Assembly: GCA_947258565.1 (NCBI GenBank)
Contig: CAMYJB010000003.1
Location: 62,001-126,000, forward strand
DNA from: an uncultured Woeseiaceae bacterium
Lineage (GTDB): Bacteria > Pseudomonadota > Gammaproteobacteria > Steroidobacterales > Woeseiaceae
Direction of reading: 5' to 3'
DNA length: 64,000 bases
This document shows positions 17,290 through 26,404 of the stretch, in pieces. The position numbers were made by a program, and so were the translations under genes. The stretch's first letter is position 1. Every line of letters starts with the position of its first letter. A model generated the notes under the pieces. It was given only the letters and a program-made list of their open reading frames with translations. It was not told where the DNA came from and ran no database searches.

Positions 17290-17405
17290 GCTTTTTTTGA
17301 AAGTTTGCCGGTGCGCCGCGCAATGCTCGAAAACCAGACGCAGTACCGGTCTGGCCAGTGCCAGGCGTCACAGCGCAGCTTCACGAACGGCGCCGGGTGC
17401 GCCAA

Positions 17406-17433
17406 CAAAAAACGCCGACATGGTGTCGGCGTT
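17406..17433 (-). terminator. Intrinsic terminator, minus strand
   Basis: Read on the minus strand, AAACGCCGACA, a short loop and TGTCGGCGTTTTTTG form an 8-9 bp GC-rich stem followed by six T residues. It lies 30 bases after the stop of the small gene ending at 17464 and insulates it from the CRP-type promoter region. Confidence 0.88.
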
Positions 17434-17463
17434 TCGTCGTTCAATCTTGTAGCGACCGGGGAA

Positions 17464-17733
17464 TCAGCCTTCGTCCTCGTCGTCCGTCCAGTTTCGCTTC
17501 ACCTGCTCGCTCCAGCTGCGATAGCCCTTCCAGGTATAGAGGGCAGGATCGATCCCGACCCGCCGGCCCCGCGGCGCGGGCGCCTTGGTGATCCAGCGCC
17601 GGTACTGCTGCCAGCCATCAGCATCGTTTGCCGCCGGCTCCGGGGGGCTCAGCGTCGTTTCTGCTTCATCGGCTTTCGGCTTCGCATCCGTTGCGTAGTC
17701 GTCCACCCATCTCATGTGTTTGCTGTCAGGCAT
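17464..17733 (-). CDS. Small hydrophilic protein of unknown function
   Basis: ATG 17733 gives an 89-residue protein (MPDSKHMRWVDDYATD...); an in-frame GTG start at 17781 is possible. The sequence is acidic with many Trp and Tyr residues in its C-terminal half (WQQYRRWITKAPAPRG, YTWKGYRSWSEQVKRNW) and ends in DDEDEG. I recognise no domain, signal peptide or membrane helix. It has its own terminator and lies downstream of ppnN on the same strand. Coding status rests on the open frame, the codon bias and the terminator. Confidence 0.6.
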   Translation of the reverse strand: MPDSKHMRWVDDYATDAKPKADEAETTLSPPEPAANDADGWQQYRRWITKAPAPRGRRVGIDPALYTWKGYRSWSEQVKRNWTDDEDEG

Positions 17734-17882
17734 CGGCTTGCTCAGGCAGTCCTTTCGCAAAATCCTATGTTTAATGGGCACGGATTCACAGGAACTGCAT
17801 CACAATGCAGAATTGAGTTTTTCACATAATTTTCAGGCGCTTGCGTCGCCTTTTTACTTAATCAGCGGGCCGGTCTGCAGCT

Positions 17883-19256
17883 TCAGCTCAGAACGCGGTA
17901 GCAGGGCGTGTAGCTGCCTGCAGCTATTTTCATACGCTCCTGGTCGACGAAGGAAGCCAGCAGATCGTCGAGAAGCGTCATGATTCTGCCAGAGCCATTG
18001 ATTTCGAAAGGCCCGTGCTTCTCGATTGCGGCGGCGGTGTCGTCGCGCACGTTGCCGGAAACGATCCCGGAAAAGGCGCGCCGCAGGTTGGCTGCAAGCT
18101 CGTGCGGTTTCGAGCCTTCGTTGATGTCCAGCGCGGTCATTGACTCGTGAGTCGCGGTGAAAGGCTGCTGGAAACTGCGGTCGATCACGAGCCTCCAGTT
18201 GAAGTAGTAGGCATCGCTATGTTGGCTGCGGAACTCGTGAACCGCCTCGAGCCCCCGCGCCATTTCCCGCGCGACGCCGGCCGGGTCATCGACGAGGATC
18301 GAGTAGCGCTTCCGGGCTCCCTCGCCCAGCGTCTGGCCGACAAACTCGTCGATCTGCCGGAAATACGGCTCCGCCGACGCAGGGCCGGTCATTACCATCG
18401 GCAGGGGTTGGGACGCATTGTCGGGGTGCAACAGGACGCCCAGCAGGTAGAGGATCTCCTCTGCCGTGCCCACACCGCCGGGAAATACGACGATGCCGTG
18501 GCCCACGCGCACGAATGCCTCCAGACGTTTTTCCATGTCCGGCATGATGACGAGCGAATTGACGATCGGGTTCGGCGCCTCGGCGGCGATGATGCCGGGC
18601 TCCGTGATACCGATGTAGCGACCATCGCGAATGCGCTGCTTCGCATGTCCAATGGTGGCACCTTTCATCGGGCCTTTCATCGCGCCCGGCCCGCAGCCGG
18701 TGCACACGTTCATGCCGCGCAGGCCGAGTTCGTAGCCGACGAGCTTGGTGTAGTCGTATTCCTCGCGGCTGATGGCGTGCCCGCCCCAGCACACGATCAG
18801 GTTGACCGACGCCGGCGTCAGTAACAGCCTGGCGTTGCGGACGATGTGGAATACCGCGTTGGTCGTTCCGTTGCTGGTGGCAAGATCGAAACGCACATCG
18901 TCGATGATCTCATTGCGCGTAAACACGATGTCGCGCAGCACGGCAAACAGGAGCTCGCGAATGCCACGAATCATTTTGCCGTCGACGAACGCGTCGGGTG
19001 GTGCGCCGGTCAGCGACACCTTGACGCCGCGGTCCTGCTGGATGAAACCAACGTCGAAATTCTTGTAGCGCTCGAGCACGGCGCGAGTATCGTCCATCTG
19101 GCTGCCCGAGTTCAGGACCGCGAGCATGCAGCGGCGCAACAGCGCGTAGAGCCCTCCCTCACCGCTACCCCGCAGCTGGTCGACTTCGAACTGCGACAGG
19201 ACTTCGAGGCTGCCTTCCGGCCAAACCTCGGCGTCAACCGTTCGGGTTTCGGTCAT
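17883..19256 (-). CDS. ppnN: Pyrimidine/purine nucleotide 5'-monophosphate nucleosidase
   Basis: The 457-residue protein is a long LOG-type nucleosidase of the PpnN (YgdH) family. The central Rossmann domain includes CWGGHAISREEYDYTK, CTGCGPGAMKGPMKGA and the LOG signature PGGVGTAEEILYLL near residue 260. It has the N- and C-terminal flanks that distinguish PpnN from short LOG proteins. It cleaves nucleotides to the base and ribose 5-phosphate, and the E. coli enzyme is controlled by (p)ppGpp. It is the gene after the L,D-transpeptidase on this strand, with a 24-base gap. Confidence 0.94.
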   Translation of the reverse strand: MTETRTVDAEVWPEGSLEVLSQFEVDQLRGSGEGGLYALLRRCMLAVLNSGSQMDDTRAVLERYKNFDVGFIQQDRGVKVSLTGAPPDAFVDGKMIRGIRELLFAVLRDIVFTRNEIIDDVRFDLATSNGTTNAVFHIVRNARLLLTPASVNLIVCWGGHAISREEYDYTKLVGYELGLRGMNVCTGCGPGAMKGPMKGATIGHAKQRIRDGRYIGITEPGIIAAEAPNPIVNSLVIMPDMEKRLEAFVRVGHGIVVFPGGVGTAEEILYLLGVLLHPDNASQPLPMVMTGPASAEPYFRQIDEFVGQTLGEGARKRYSILVDDPAGVAREMARGLEAVHEFRSQHSDAYYFNWRLVIDRSFQQPFTATHESMTALDINEGSKPHELAANLRRAFSGIVSGNVRDDTAAAIEKHGPFEINGSGRIMTLLDDLLASFVDQERMKIAAGSYTPCYRVLS

Positions 19257-19280
19257 GCGATTTCCGCTTTTTCGTGGGCG

Positions 19281-19805
19281 TCAGGGGCGTATTTCGATCG
19301 GCGTATTTTCTGCCGTCATGAGCCAGATATCGATCATGTCCGAATTCGACACGGCGATACAGCCGTTGGTCCAGTCCTGGGTCCGATAATACGCCTCCGA
19401 TCGCGTCGGATCGTTGGGCTGCCCGTGGATCATGATTGCGCCGCCTGGATCTACGCCTTTCTTGCGGGCCTCGGCCAGGTCGCGCGAATCCGGATAGGAC
19501 ACGTGGATGGCAAGGAAAAATTCGCTGTCGGGATTCCTCGCGTCGAGGAGATAGTTGCCTTCGGGTGTCTTGAAGTCGCCTTCCCGCTCCTTGTCGCCGA
19601 CCGGCCGGATGCCGAGCGCGATGTCGAAGCTGCGGATCGCGACGCCGCCTTTCAGCAGGTGCAGCTTGCGGTTGGCTTTTTCGACCACGACCTTGTCCGC
19701 GACCGGGAAGTCGCTCGCCCGGGCGCTGCCCTGCAGGCCGGGTACGACGCTCGCCCCCAGCAACAGGGCACCCAATGCGCAAACCAATTGCAGCCGTCCC
19801 GGCAT
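19281..19805 (-). CDS. Exported L,D-transpeptidase (YkuD domain)
   Basis: This 174-residue protein has an N-terminal signal peptide (about residues 1-30) followed by a YkuD catalytic domain. Residues VVVEKANRKLHLLKGG open the domain. The active-site block runs from IMIHGQPND to WTNGCIAVSNSD, carrying the conserved His, the catalytic Cys in NGCIAVSN and nearby Asp. Such enzymes form 3-3 peptidoglycan cross-links or attach proteins to the wall. It lies near a lytic transglycosylase gene, consistent with cell-wall work in the periplasm. Confidence 0.92.
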   Translation of the reverse strand: MPGRLQLVCALGALLLGASVVPGLQGSARASDFPVADKVVVEKANRKLHLLKGGVAIRSFDIALGIRPVGDKEREGDFKTPEGNYLLDARNPDSEFFLAIHVSYPDSRDLAEARKKGVDPGGAIMIHGQPNDPTRSEAYYRTQDWTNGCIAVSNSDMIDIWLMTAENTPIEIRP

Positions 19806-19877
19806 ACCTCAATCTCTCAACAGGCCCGGGCCAAAGAGTAGCAAAACTGAGCGTCCCGAAAAAAGAGCCGCGTCACA

Positions 19878-20279
19878 TCACACGCTCCTGCCCACGATCC
19901 AGCCGATGCTGAACCCGATGCCGCCAGCGACCAGCGTGTAGGCCGGCAGGAAGCGGAATACGCGCGCGGGTTGTTCTGCGTCATCGAACATGCCGTTCAG
20001 ATTGACCGAGTATGCATAGTGCAGGTAGACGGACAGGCCGAGCGCCGGAATCGCAAACCCGACGAGTCCCAGCGGCCAGCGCCAGCCCCTGCCGGTCCAG
20101 GTGCCGTCGCCACGCCACACGGTGATCGTCGCGAGCAGCAGCAACACGGCAGGCGGCAGCAGGTTGCGCAGCACATAAGGCCCGCCCTGCTGCACATCGC
20201 TGAACCACGCCGCGGCGGCAACAGTCAGCAGCAACAGGGGCAATACTCTGATCGCAGTGAGTCGGACGCGATCGTCCAT
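19878..20279 (-). CDS. Small membrane protein, about four helices
   Basis: This 133-residue protein is strongly hydrophobic with about four membrane helices (near residues 8-25, 35-50, 65-85 and 110-130) and a Trp/Gly-rich loop in the middle. I recognise no domain. The ATG overlaps the stop of the MltD-like gene in a TGATG arrangement, so translation is probably coupled to that cell-wall enzyme. Its function is unknown. Confidence 0.7.
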   Translation of the reverse strand: MDDRVRLTAIRVLPLLLLTVAAAAWFSDVQQGGPYVLRNLLPPAVLLLLATITVWRGDGTWTGRGWRWPLGLVGFAIPALGLSVYLHYAYSVNLNGMFDDAEQPARVFRFLPAYTLVAGGIGFSIGWIVGRSV

Positions 20280-22207
20280 CAGGACGGCTCGGTCGACACG
20301 AGCACCGGGAACCGCACCGTCATACCGGGTGTAATCCGGTGCAGGTCCAGCCCGGGGTTGTATTGCCGGAACAGCCAGATCGGTACGTCATACTCGCGCA
20401 GCGACAGGATCCACACCGACTCGCCGCGGCGGATGGTGTGCTCCCGGACGCCCGTAATGATGTGCTTGCGGAAGAAGCCGTCCTGCTGGCTGCGGTGATA
20501 GGCGACGCGCAGGCTTTCGAAGCTTGTAACGTCGACGTCCGCGAACTCCAGCTTTATCCGCTGGCCGACCTCGACCGGCGTGCGGAACGCAAAGCCGTTT
20601 ATGTCGCGAAGGCGCTGCGTCCGCAGCCCCAGCCAGTCCGCGTAGTGGCCGAGCGTCTCGAGCGGCTGCACTTCGATGGTGTTGTCCTCCGCGACCGTGT
20701 AGTCACTCGGATCGGACAGCAGCGCAGTTTGCACGGTACTCGCGACGGTAGCGGCCAGGTCCCCGGCAAGCGCCGCGGGCTCCTGCTCTTCGACCTGCGG
20801 CACCGCTTCCGCGATCGCTTCCGGCTCGACCGGCTCTGGCTCCGGCTGCGCCGGCGCAACACTCGCCACCGCGACCACTTCGGGCGCCGGGCCCGCGGCG
20901 GGCAACCGTAACTTCTGCCCGGCCCGGATCCGGTGGCGGCTGCCGAGGCCGTTCAGCGCGACAAGCGTCGACACCCTCGTATCGTAACGTTCGGCGAGCT
21001 GGGACAATGTGTCGCCGCGCGCCACGGTATGAAACAGGTCCGGCAGTTGTTCGGTCCGCCACTTGTCGCCCGGCACGGCGGCCAGCAGCGTATCCGCCGG
21101 ATGCTTCAGCATGCTCTCGGGTAAACGCACGGTATAGCCGCGCGGCAGGTGCTTGCTGCCCTCCCACACCGTGGGCTGCAGCGCGGGGTTGTGTTTGGCG
21201 ATATGTCGCGGCGACACGCCCAGCGCGCTCGCCAGGTCTTCCGCCGGGACATAGTCGGGCAGCTTCAGCTCGGCATACGCAGTCGGCGACTCCCGGACCA
21301 CACCGGGAAAATAATGTTCCGGGTTCTGGTCAACTTCCTTTGCAGCGAGAAACGCAAGATAGAAATTGCGCGATGCGAAGCCGAAGGTGCGGCCGTTGTA
21401 GCTGCGAAAGATGTCGACGTAGGCGTTGTCACCGTGGATTCGCATGGCCCGCCGTACCCCGGCGAGACCGTGGTTGTAGGCGGTGATCGCCATCGGCCAG
21501 TTACCGGCGATGGAGTAATTGTAAGCAAGCAGCTGGCCGGCACTGCGCGTTGCCGCGAAGGGATCATTGCGCTCGTCGATGACGTGATCGACGCGCATGA
21601 AACGCCGGCCCGTGCTGCGCGTGAACTGCCAGATGCCCGAGGCACCGACGTGGGAGCGCGCATCCGGGTTGTACGAAGACTCCACGTGCGGCAGCGCGGC
21701 AAGTTCGAATGGCACCCCGAGCGCTGCGAATTCTGTTGCGATGAAATCGCGCCACCGCCCCGATCGCCGCAAGCCTTCACGAAACCGGTCGGACAGTCCC
21801 TGCTGGAAGCGGATACGTTTCGTTGCGGCGCGCAGCGTGTCGTTACTGACGTCCGCCGGCCACAGCGCGAGCACGCGAGCCGCTTCGGCGCTCGGGTTGT
21901 CGCGTTTGCCGTCCGCGAGATTCCGCAGTATGCGAATCAGGGCATTACGGCGTTTCTTTACGCGCCGGTTACGCTCCTTGCGGCTGATTCCGGCCGGTAT
22001 ATCGATGCGCTCGTACACCACCGCAAGATTGCGATTGTCATGCAATACGCCCTCGTCGGTACCGTAACGGGTGAATATCGACACCCAGAAATCGACGTCG
22101 GGCTGTAATTCTTCGGGCAGCGGAAAGGTCTCTTCTGCATGGGCAGGCAGTGCCGTAAGGCCCAGATACAGCGCCAAAAGGGTCAAATATCGTCTTTTTC
22201 TTGCCAT
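20279..22207 (-). CDS. mltD: MltD-like membrane-bound lytic transglycosylase with LysM domains
   Basis: The 642-residue protein begins with a signal peptide ending AHAEE around residue 25. A goose-type/SLT transglycosylase domain covers about 160-290, with the catalytic Glu in ALPHVESSYNPDARS followed by GASGIWQFT and AITAYNHG. Three LysM-like peptidoglycan-binding repeats follow: HTVARGDTLSQLAERYDT (about 395-440), a weaker one near 510-565, and HTIRRGESVWILSLREYD at the C terminus. It cleaves glycan strands to 1,6-anhydro products. No lipobox is seen, so it is either soluble in the periplasm or wall-bound through LysM. Confidence 0.93.
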   Translation of the reverse strand: MARKRRYLTLLALYLGLTALPAHAEETFPLPEELQPDVDFWVSIFTRYGTDEGVLHDNRNLAVVYERIDIPAGISRKERNRRVKKRRNALIRILRNLADGKRDNPSAEAARVLALWPADVSNDTLRAATKRIRFQQGLSDRFREGLRRSGRWRDFIATEFAALGVPFELAALPHVESSYNPDARSHVGASGIWQFTRSTGRRFMRVDHVIDERNDPFAATRSAGQLLAYNYSIAGNWPMAITAYNHGLAGVRRAMRIHGDNAYVDIFRSYNGRTFGFASRNFYLAFLAAKEVDQNPEHYFPGVVRESPTAYAELKLPDYVPAEDLASALGVSPRHIAKHNPALQPTVWEGSKHLPRGYTVRLPESMLKHPADTLLAAVPGDKWRTEQLPDLFHTVARGDTLSQLAERYDTRVSTLVALNGLGSRHRIRAGQKLRLPAAGPAPEVVAVASVAPAQPEPEPVEPEAIAEAVPQVEEQEPAALAGDLAATVASTVQTALLSDPSDYTVAEDNTIEVQPLETLGHYADWLGLRTQRLRDINGFAFRTPVEVGQRIKLEFADVDVTSFESLRVAYHRSQQDGFFRKHIITGVREHTIRRGESVWILSLREYDVPIWLFRQYNPGLDLHRITPGMTVRFPVLVSTEPS

Positions 22208-22353
22208 TTAGTTCAGTTCAAGTTTCAATCGCAAATTCTTGATTAGTTCACAGAAAAAACAAGGAAATCAGCGTATCTTCTGGCGATGCTAAAGAGCTTT
22301 GCCGGCCGCGGCAAATTGCCGCGCGGCGGCAGCCGGATTGCCCTTTCCCGATC

Positions 22354-23646
22354 ATGACCATTCACGCTCTCAAGAAAATCCTGTCTGCGCTCGCCGCCGG
22401 CCTGCTGCTGGCGAGCGTTGGTGGCTGGTCCCTGGCGGGCGAGGTGGCCGTCGACCCGGCCGACAACGGTACCGACATCCGTGACGATACGACAGAGGAT
22501 GCCGATTCGCGTTCCAGCGAAGTTGCGGCCGCTGTCGAGGAATTCGTCGAGGCCGTGCCGAGTCATGCGCATGACGTACCGCTCGCGGAAGCCGTAACGT
22601 CGGCGGAGGGACGCGCGGAACCGCTCGAACTTCTCGGCACCAGCATTCCGCCGGGCACGTCCATGCGGCTGTCGTGGTCCGCAACCGAGCTTTTTGAGGG
22701 CGTCCCCGTGTCGACACCTGTCCTCGCCATCAACGGCGCGCTGCCGGGGCCGAACCTGTGCCTTACCGCGGCAGTGCACGGTGACGAGCTCAACGGCGTC
22801 GAGATGGTGCGCCGGGTACTGCATGACATCAACCCCGATAAATTGTCGGGCGCGATCATCGGGGTTCCCATCGTCAACGTACAGGGCTTCCGGCGCGGCT
22901 CGCGTTACCTGCCGGATCGCCGCGACCTGAACCGTTATTTCCCCGGCAATCCGACAGGCAGTGCCGCGGCACGCATTGCGCATTCGTTTTTCACCAATGT
23001 CGTCGCGCATTGCGACGCACTTATCGATTTGCACACGGGCTCGTTCGAACGAGCCAACCTGCCCCAGATCCGCGCGGACCTGCGCAATCCCGACGTCGTC
23101 ACGCTGACGCAGGGCCTCGGCGGCATGGTTATCCTGCACAGTACGCCGGCGATCGGCACCTTGCGCTACGCTGCGACGCAGGCCGGCATACCCGCCGTGA
23201 CGCTCGAAGCGGGCGGGCCGTCGGTACTCGAGCTCAATGAAGTCCGGCACGGCGTCAAGGGCATCGAGACGCTGATCAGCACCATCGGCATGCAGCGCAA
23301 GCTGCGCCTCTGGAGCGATCCGGAACCCGTCTACTACCGGTCCTCCTGGGTACGTGCCGACAGCGGCGGCATCCTCCTCGCCGACGTCAGTCTCGGCAGC
23401 ACCGTAGCCGAAGGCGACCTGCTCGGCACCATCACCGACCCCATGAGCAACGCGCGCAGTGAGGTACGGTCACCCTATTCCGGCCGCATTATCGGCATGG
23501 CCCGCAACCAGGTCGTCATGCCCGGTTTCGCCGCCTTTCACGTCGGCATCGCGACCGTCGAGGCACCCGTGGGTGAGGCAGAGACACCCGTTGCGCAGAA
23601 AGACCAGGGGAAGAGCGACGATTACGTCGACGGCATGTCGGAATAA
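22354..23646 (+). CDS. Exported succinylglutamate desuccinylase/aspartoacylase-family enzyme
   Basis: This 430-residue M14-type metalloenzyme is related to AstE and aspartoacylase. The zinc motif HGDELNGVE is near residue 148 and the second ligand His is in IDLHTGS. VPIVNVQGFRRGSRYLPDRRDLNR is the substrate-side block, and a C-terminal beta-barrel (SPYSGRIIG) completes the fold. An N-terminal signal peptide (LAAGLLLASVGGWSLAGE) and an acidic spacer suggest the enzyme is exported, unlike AstE. The substrate is unknown; an N-acyl amino acid or peptide is likely. It is divergent from the mltD-like gene. Confidence 0.85.
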   Translation: MTIHALKKILSALAAGLLLASVGGWSLAGEVAVDPADNGTDIRDDTTEDADSRSSEVAAAVEEFVEAVPSHAHDVPLAEAVTSAEGRAEPLELLGTSIPPGTSMRLSWSATELFEGVPVSTPVLAINGALPGPNLCLTAAVHGDELNGVEMVRRVLHDINPDKLSGAIIGVPIVNVQGFRRGSRYLPDRRDLNRYFPGNPTGSAAARIAHSFFTNVVAHCDALIDLHTGSFERANLPQIRADLRNPDVVTLTQGLGGMVILHSTPAIGTLRYAATQAGIPAVTLEAGGPSVLELNEVRHGVKGIETLISTIGMQRKLRLWSDPEPVYYRSSWVRADSGGILLADVSLGSTVAEGDLLGTITDPMSNARSEVRSPYSGRIIGMARNQVVMPGFAAFHVGIATVEAPVGEAETPVAQKDQGKSDDYVDGMSE

Positions 23647-23688
23647 GAGTAGGGCCGGATCGTATTTTCGCTTAAGCTCATCCCCTGA

Positions 23689-24627
23689 ATGAGCGACGAA
23701 CGCAAGCCACTTCATCGTTTCTGGACACCCCGGTACTGGCCGACCTGGCTCGGCATGGCCGCCTTGCGCCTGGTGTGCCTGCTGCCGCACCGTGCGGCGC
23801 TTGCGGTCGGCCGCGTTCTCGGCAGGATCGCCGAGCGGCTTGCGGCGACTCGCCGCGCCGTCGTCCGCCGCAACATAGAGTTGTGTTTCCCCGGGCTGAC
23901 GCCGCAGGAGCGGGATGCGCTGGCGTCGCGGCATTTCGAGGCACTCGGCATGTCGCTGATCGAGATGGGCCTCGGGCGCTGGGCCAGCGACCGGAGGCAT
24001 CTGAAGATTGCGCGTCTCGACGGCCTGGAGCACCTGCAACGGGCGCTCGACCGCGGCAAAGGTGTGATCCTGCTGAGCGCTCATTTTACGACGCTCGAAA
24101 TCTCGGGACGGCTGCTCGCGATGAACTGCCCGCCTTTCGATGCTGTCTACCGCAAGAACCGCAGCGAATTCATCACGGAGCTGCAGCGCACAGGCCGGGA
24201 GCGCTCGGCAAACGAGACGATCGAAAAGCGCGATATCAAGCTGATGGTGCGCAAGCTGCGCAAGGGCCGGCCGGTCTGGTACGCACCCGACCAGAGTTAT
24301 GATCGCAAGGGTGCCGCAGTCATTCCGTTCTTCGGTGTGCCCGCGATGCACACGACAGCGACGTCGACGCTCGCACGCCTGGGCGATGCAGTCACGCTGC
24401 CGTTCTTCCCGCGCCGGCTCGACGACGGCTCCTACGTGCACACGATCCTGCCGCCGCTCGAGGACTTTCCGGGTGACGACCCCGCCGAAGACACGCGCAA
24501 ATACCTGCGCGTGCTGGAGGACCACATTCGCAGCTGTCCCGAGCAATACCTCTGGATACACCGCAAGTTCAAGAACCTGCCGGAAGGCTACAACGACTAC
24601 TACGGCGATCTGGATTCGCTGAAATAG
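23689..24627 (+). CDS. lpxL: LpxL/HtrB-type lipid A acyltransferase
   Basis: The 312-residue protein has the LpxL/LpxM layout. An N-terminal hydrophobic anchor (LGMAALRLVCLLPHRAALAVG) is followed by the catalytic HX4E motif in LLSAHFTTLEISGR around residue 128. Then come YRKNRSEF, the GRPVWYAPDQSYDRKGAAVIPFFG block and a C-terminal WIHRKFKNLPEG. It transfers an acyl chain to Kdo-lipid A at the inner leaflet of the cytoplasmic membrane. Its 3' end overlaps the convergent kdkA gene by 28 bases. Which acyl position it serves cannot be told from sequence. Confidence 0.92.
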   Translation: MSDERKPLHRFWTPRYWPTWLGMAALRLVCLLPHRAALAVGRVLGRIAERLAATRRAVVRRNIELCFPGLTPQERDALASRHFEALGMSLIEMGLGRWASDRRHLKIARLDGLEHLQRALDRGKGVILLSAHFTTLEISGRLLAMNCPPFDAVYRKNRSEFITELQRTGRERSANETIEKRDIKLMVRKLRKGRPVWYAPDQSYDRKGAAVIPFFGVPAMHTTATSTLARLGDAVTLPFFPRRLDDGSYVHTILPPLEDFPGDDPAEDTRKYLRVLEDHIRSCPEQYLWIHRKFKNLPEGYNDYYGDLDSLK

Positions 24628-25331
24628 CCTTCGAGCAAGGTCTCCCAGTTGCCCTCGTCGAAATGCACGCGGGGATCCAGGGTCTTTATCTTGACGAGCG
24701 ACCGATGCAGCCGGCGCAGCGTCTCTTGCTGCCAGGCGCCCGGCGGCAAGAGTCGGCCACGATCGAAATCGAGCATCCACAGCCTCCCCGCAGAGTCGAC
24801 CTGCAGGTTATAGGCGTTCATGTCGGCATGATAAACGCCGCAGGCATGAAACTCGCGAATCGCAGCGCCGGTTGCGTGCCAGAACGCCTCGTCGCGGGAC
24901 CGGAGCGCGATGTATTGCGACAACGGGTGCACTTCGGGAATGCGCACCGTGATGATGTCGGCCGTGTAGGTGAGGCCGTACCGGCAGTAGCGAGCGGCGG
25001 CCGGCCTGGGTACGCGCAGGTTGCTCACGGCCAGCTTGGCGAGCAGCCGCCACTCGACGAACGACCGCGTATTGTCCTCGCCGGTCCAGACGTAGCGATC
25101 GCGAACCAGCTTGCCGATCAGTCCGCCGCGCATGAAGTGCCGCAGCACGAACTGCCGCGGGATGTTGCCGACGTACATCGTATTGCCGCGCCCACCGGAG
25201 CCGTGCGATCCCGTCAGCGGTTCCGAATGCAGCCAGCCGCCAGGCTTGAAGCGGTCTTCGGAAATCTGGTTGATGATGGCCTTATCGTATAGGATGGCGC
25301 CGGTCGCGGTCTTCTCGACGGTTTCGGTCAA
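24600..25331 (-). CDS. kdkA: Kdo kinase (3-deoxy-D-manno-octulosonic acid kinase)
   Basis: This 243-residue kinase-fold protein has RQFVLRHFMRGGLIGKLVRDRYVW, the catalytic loop YHADMNAYNLQVD near residue 175 and WMLDFDRGR as the metal-binding Asp motif, all typical of KdkA. It phosphorylates the Kdo residue of lipid A precursors made with a single Kdo. The start is TTG at 25331; the divergent heptosyltransferase starts at TTG 25355, leaving only 23 bases between them. Its 3' end runs into the lpxL-type gene on the opposite strand. Confidence 0.91.
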   Translation of the reverse strand: MTETVEKTATGAILYDKAIINQISEDRFKPGGWLHSEPLTGSHGSGGRGNTMYVGNIPRQFVLRHFMRGGLIGKLVRDRYVWTGEDNTRSFVEWRLLAKLAVSNLRVPRPAAARYCRYGLTYTADIITVRIPEVHPLSQYIALRSRDEAFWHATGAAIREFHACGVYHADMNAYNLQVDSAGRLWMLDFDRGRLLPPGAWQQETLRRLHRSLVKIKTLDPRVHFDEGNWETLLEGYFSESRSP

Positions 25332-25354
25332 CGGTTCCGTCCCTTGTTATCGAC

Positions 25355-26404
25355 TTGTCTCACTTGTTCGCAAACTCGGCGCCCGAAGAAATCTGCGTTC
25401 TTCGGCTCTCGGCGATCGGCGACACCTGCCACGCGCTCGCGGTCATACGCAATCTTCAGGACAACTGGCCCGACGCCCGCATCACGTGGGTCATCGGCAA
25501 GACCGAAGCAACCCTGTTGGGCGATATACGAGACATCGAGTTTATCACCTTCGATAAAGCCAAAGGCTTGGGCGCCTACCGGGAGGTGAGCCGGGGCTTG
25601 TCGGGCCGGCGCTTCGACGTGGCCTTGTGCATGCATGCTTCAATGCGCGCCAACCTGCTCTGCCGCAACCTACCCACCGCGCTCAGGCTCGGTTTCGACA
25701 CGGCCCGCGCGCGCGACTTCCAGTGGCTGTTCACCAATCAACGGATCCCGGCAGCAACCGGAGAACACGCGCTCGAAGCAATGATGGGTTTTGCGCGTCA
25801 TATCGGCGCGCAGCCGACGGAGTTGCGCTGGGACGTTCCGGTCGGCGATCCCGAGCGGGCGTTTGCGCAACAGTATGCCGGACCGCGGACGGTAATCATC
25901 AGCCCGTGCAGCAGCCAGCGAAGCCGCAACTTCAGAAACTGGCCGGTCGAGCGCTTCGTCACGGTGACACGGTATCTGCGTGACCGCCTGCAGGCGAACG
26001 TCCTGCTGACGGGCGGAAACTCGTCACTGGAAAAAGAGTATGCCCGGCTCATTGCGCAGCAGGCGGGCGCTACGGACCTGGTCGGCCAGACGTCGCTCAA
26101 ACAGCTGTTCGCCCTGATCGCCGCCGCCGACGTCGTCGTCTGCCCGGACTCCGGTCCGGCGCACATGGCCACCGCGGCCGGGACGCCGGTCATCGGCCTG
26201 TACGCCACGTCGAACCCGGATCGCACGGGCCCGTACCTGTCCCGCAACCTGTGCGTCAATCGCTACCCGGATGCGGCGGAACGCTACCTCGGCAAGCCGG
26301 TGGCCGATCTGCGATGGGGCCAGCGGGTGCGGCATCCGGATGCGATGGAGCTGATCACCACGAGCGATGTTATCGGCAAATTTGACGAATTTTTTAGACG
26401 TTAG
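25355..26404 (+). CDS. Glycosyltransferase family 9 (heptosyltransferase, WaaC-like)
   Basis: The 349-residue GT9 protein begins with the donor-fold signature ICVLRLSAIGDTCHALAVIRNL and ends with the ADP-heptose-binding block VCPDSGPAHMATAAGTPVIGLYATSNPDRTGPY. The TTG at 25355 is used because no ATG or GTG precedes the domain; a second TTG at 25364 is an alternative. It is one of two GT9 genes in the cluster. By likeness to the RLSAIGDTCHAL N terminus it is probably heptosyltransferase I (WaaC) or a related core glycosyltransferase, but the assignment between WaaC and other core enzymes is not firm. Confidence 0.88.
   Translation: MSHLFANSAPEEICVLRLSAIGDTCHALAVIRNLQDNWPDARITWVIGKTEATLLGDIRDIEFITFDKAKGLGAYREVSRGLSGRRFDVALCMHASMRANLLCRNLPTALRLGFDTARARDFQWLFTNQRIPAATGEHALEAMMGFARHIGAQPTELRWDVPVGDPERAFAQQYAGPRTVIISPCSSQRSRNFRNWPVERFVTVTRYLRDRLQANVLLTGGNSSLEKEYARLIAQQAGATDLVGQTSLKQLFALIAAADVVVCPDSGPAHMATAAGTPVIGLYATSNPDRTGPYLSRNLCVNRYPDAAERYLGKPVADLRWGQRVRHPDAMELITTSDVIGKFDEFFRR

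Noticed and set aside
17836-17856. GGCG...CGCC hairpin downstream of ppnN considered as a terminator
   Set aside because: The T-rich side follows on the plus strand only, where no gene ends; on the minus strand it is followed by A residues, so it is weak for ppnN.
22243-23250. 335-codon minus-strand frame opposite the AstE-like gene
   Set aside because: It is antisense to clear zinc-enzyme motifs and has no domain of its own.
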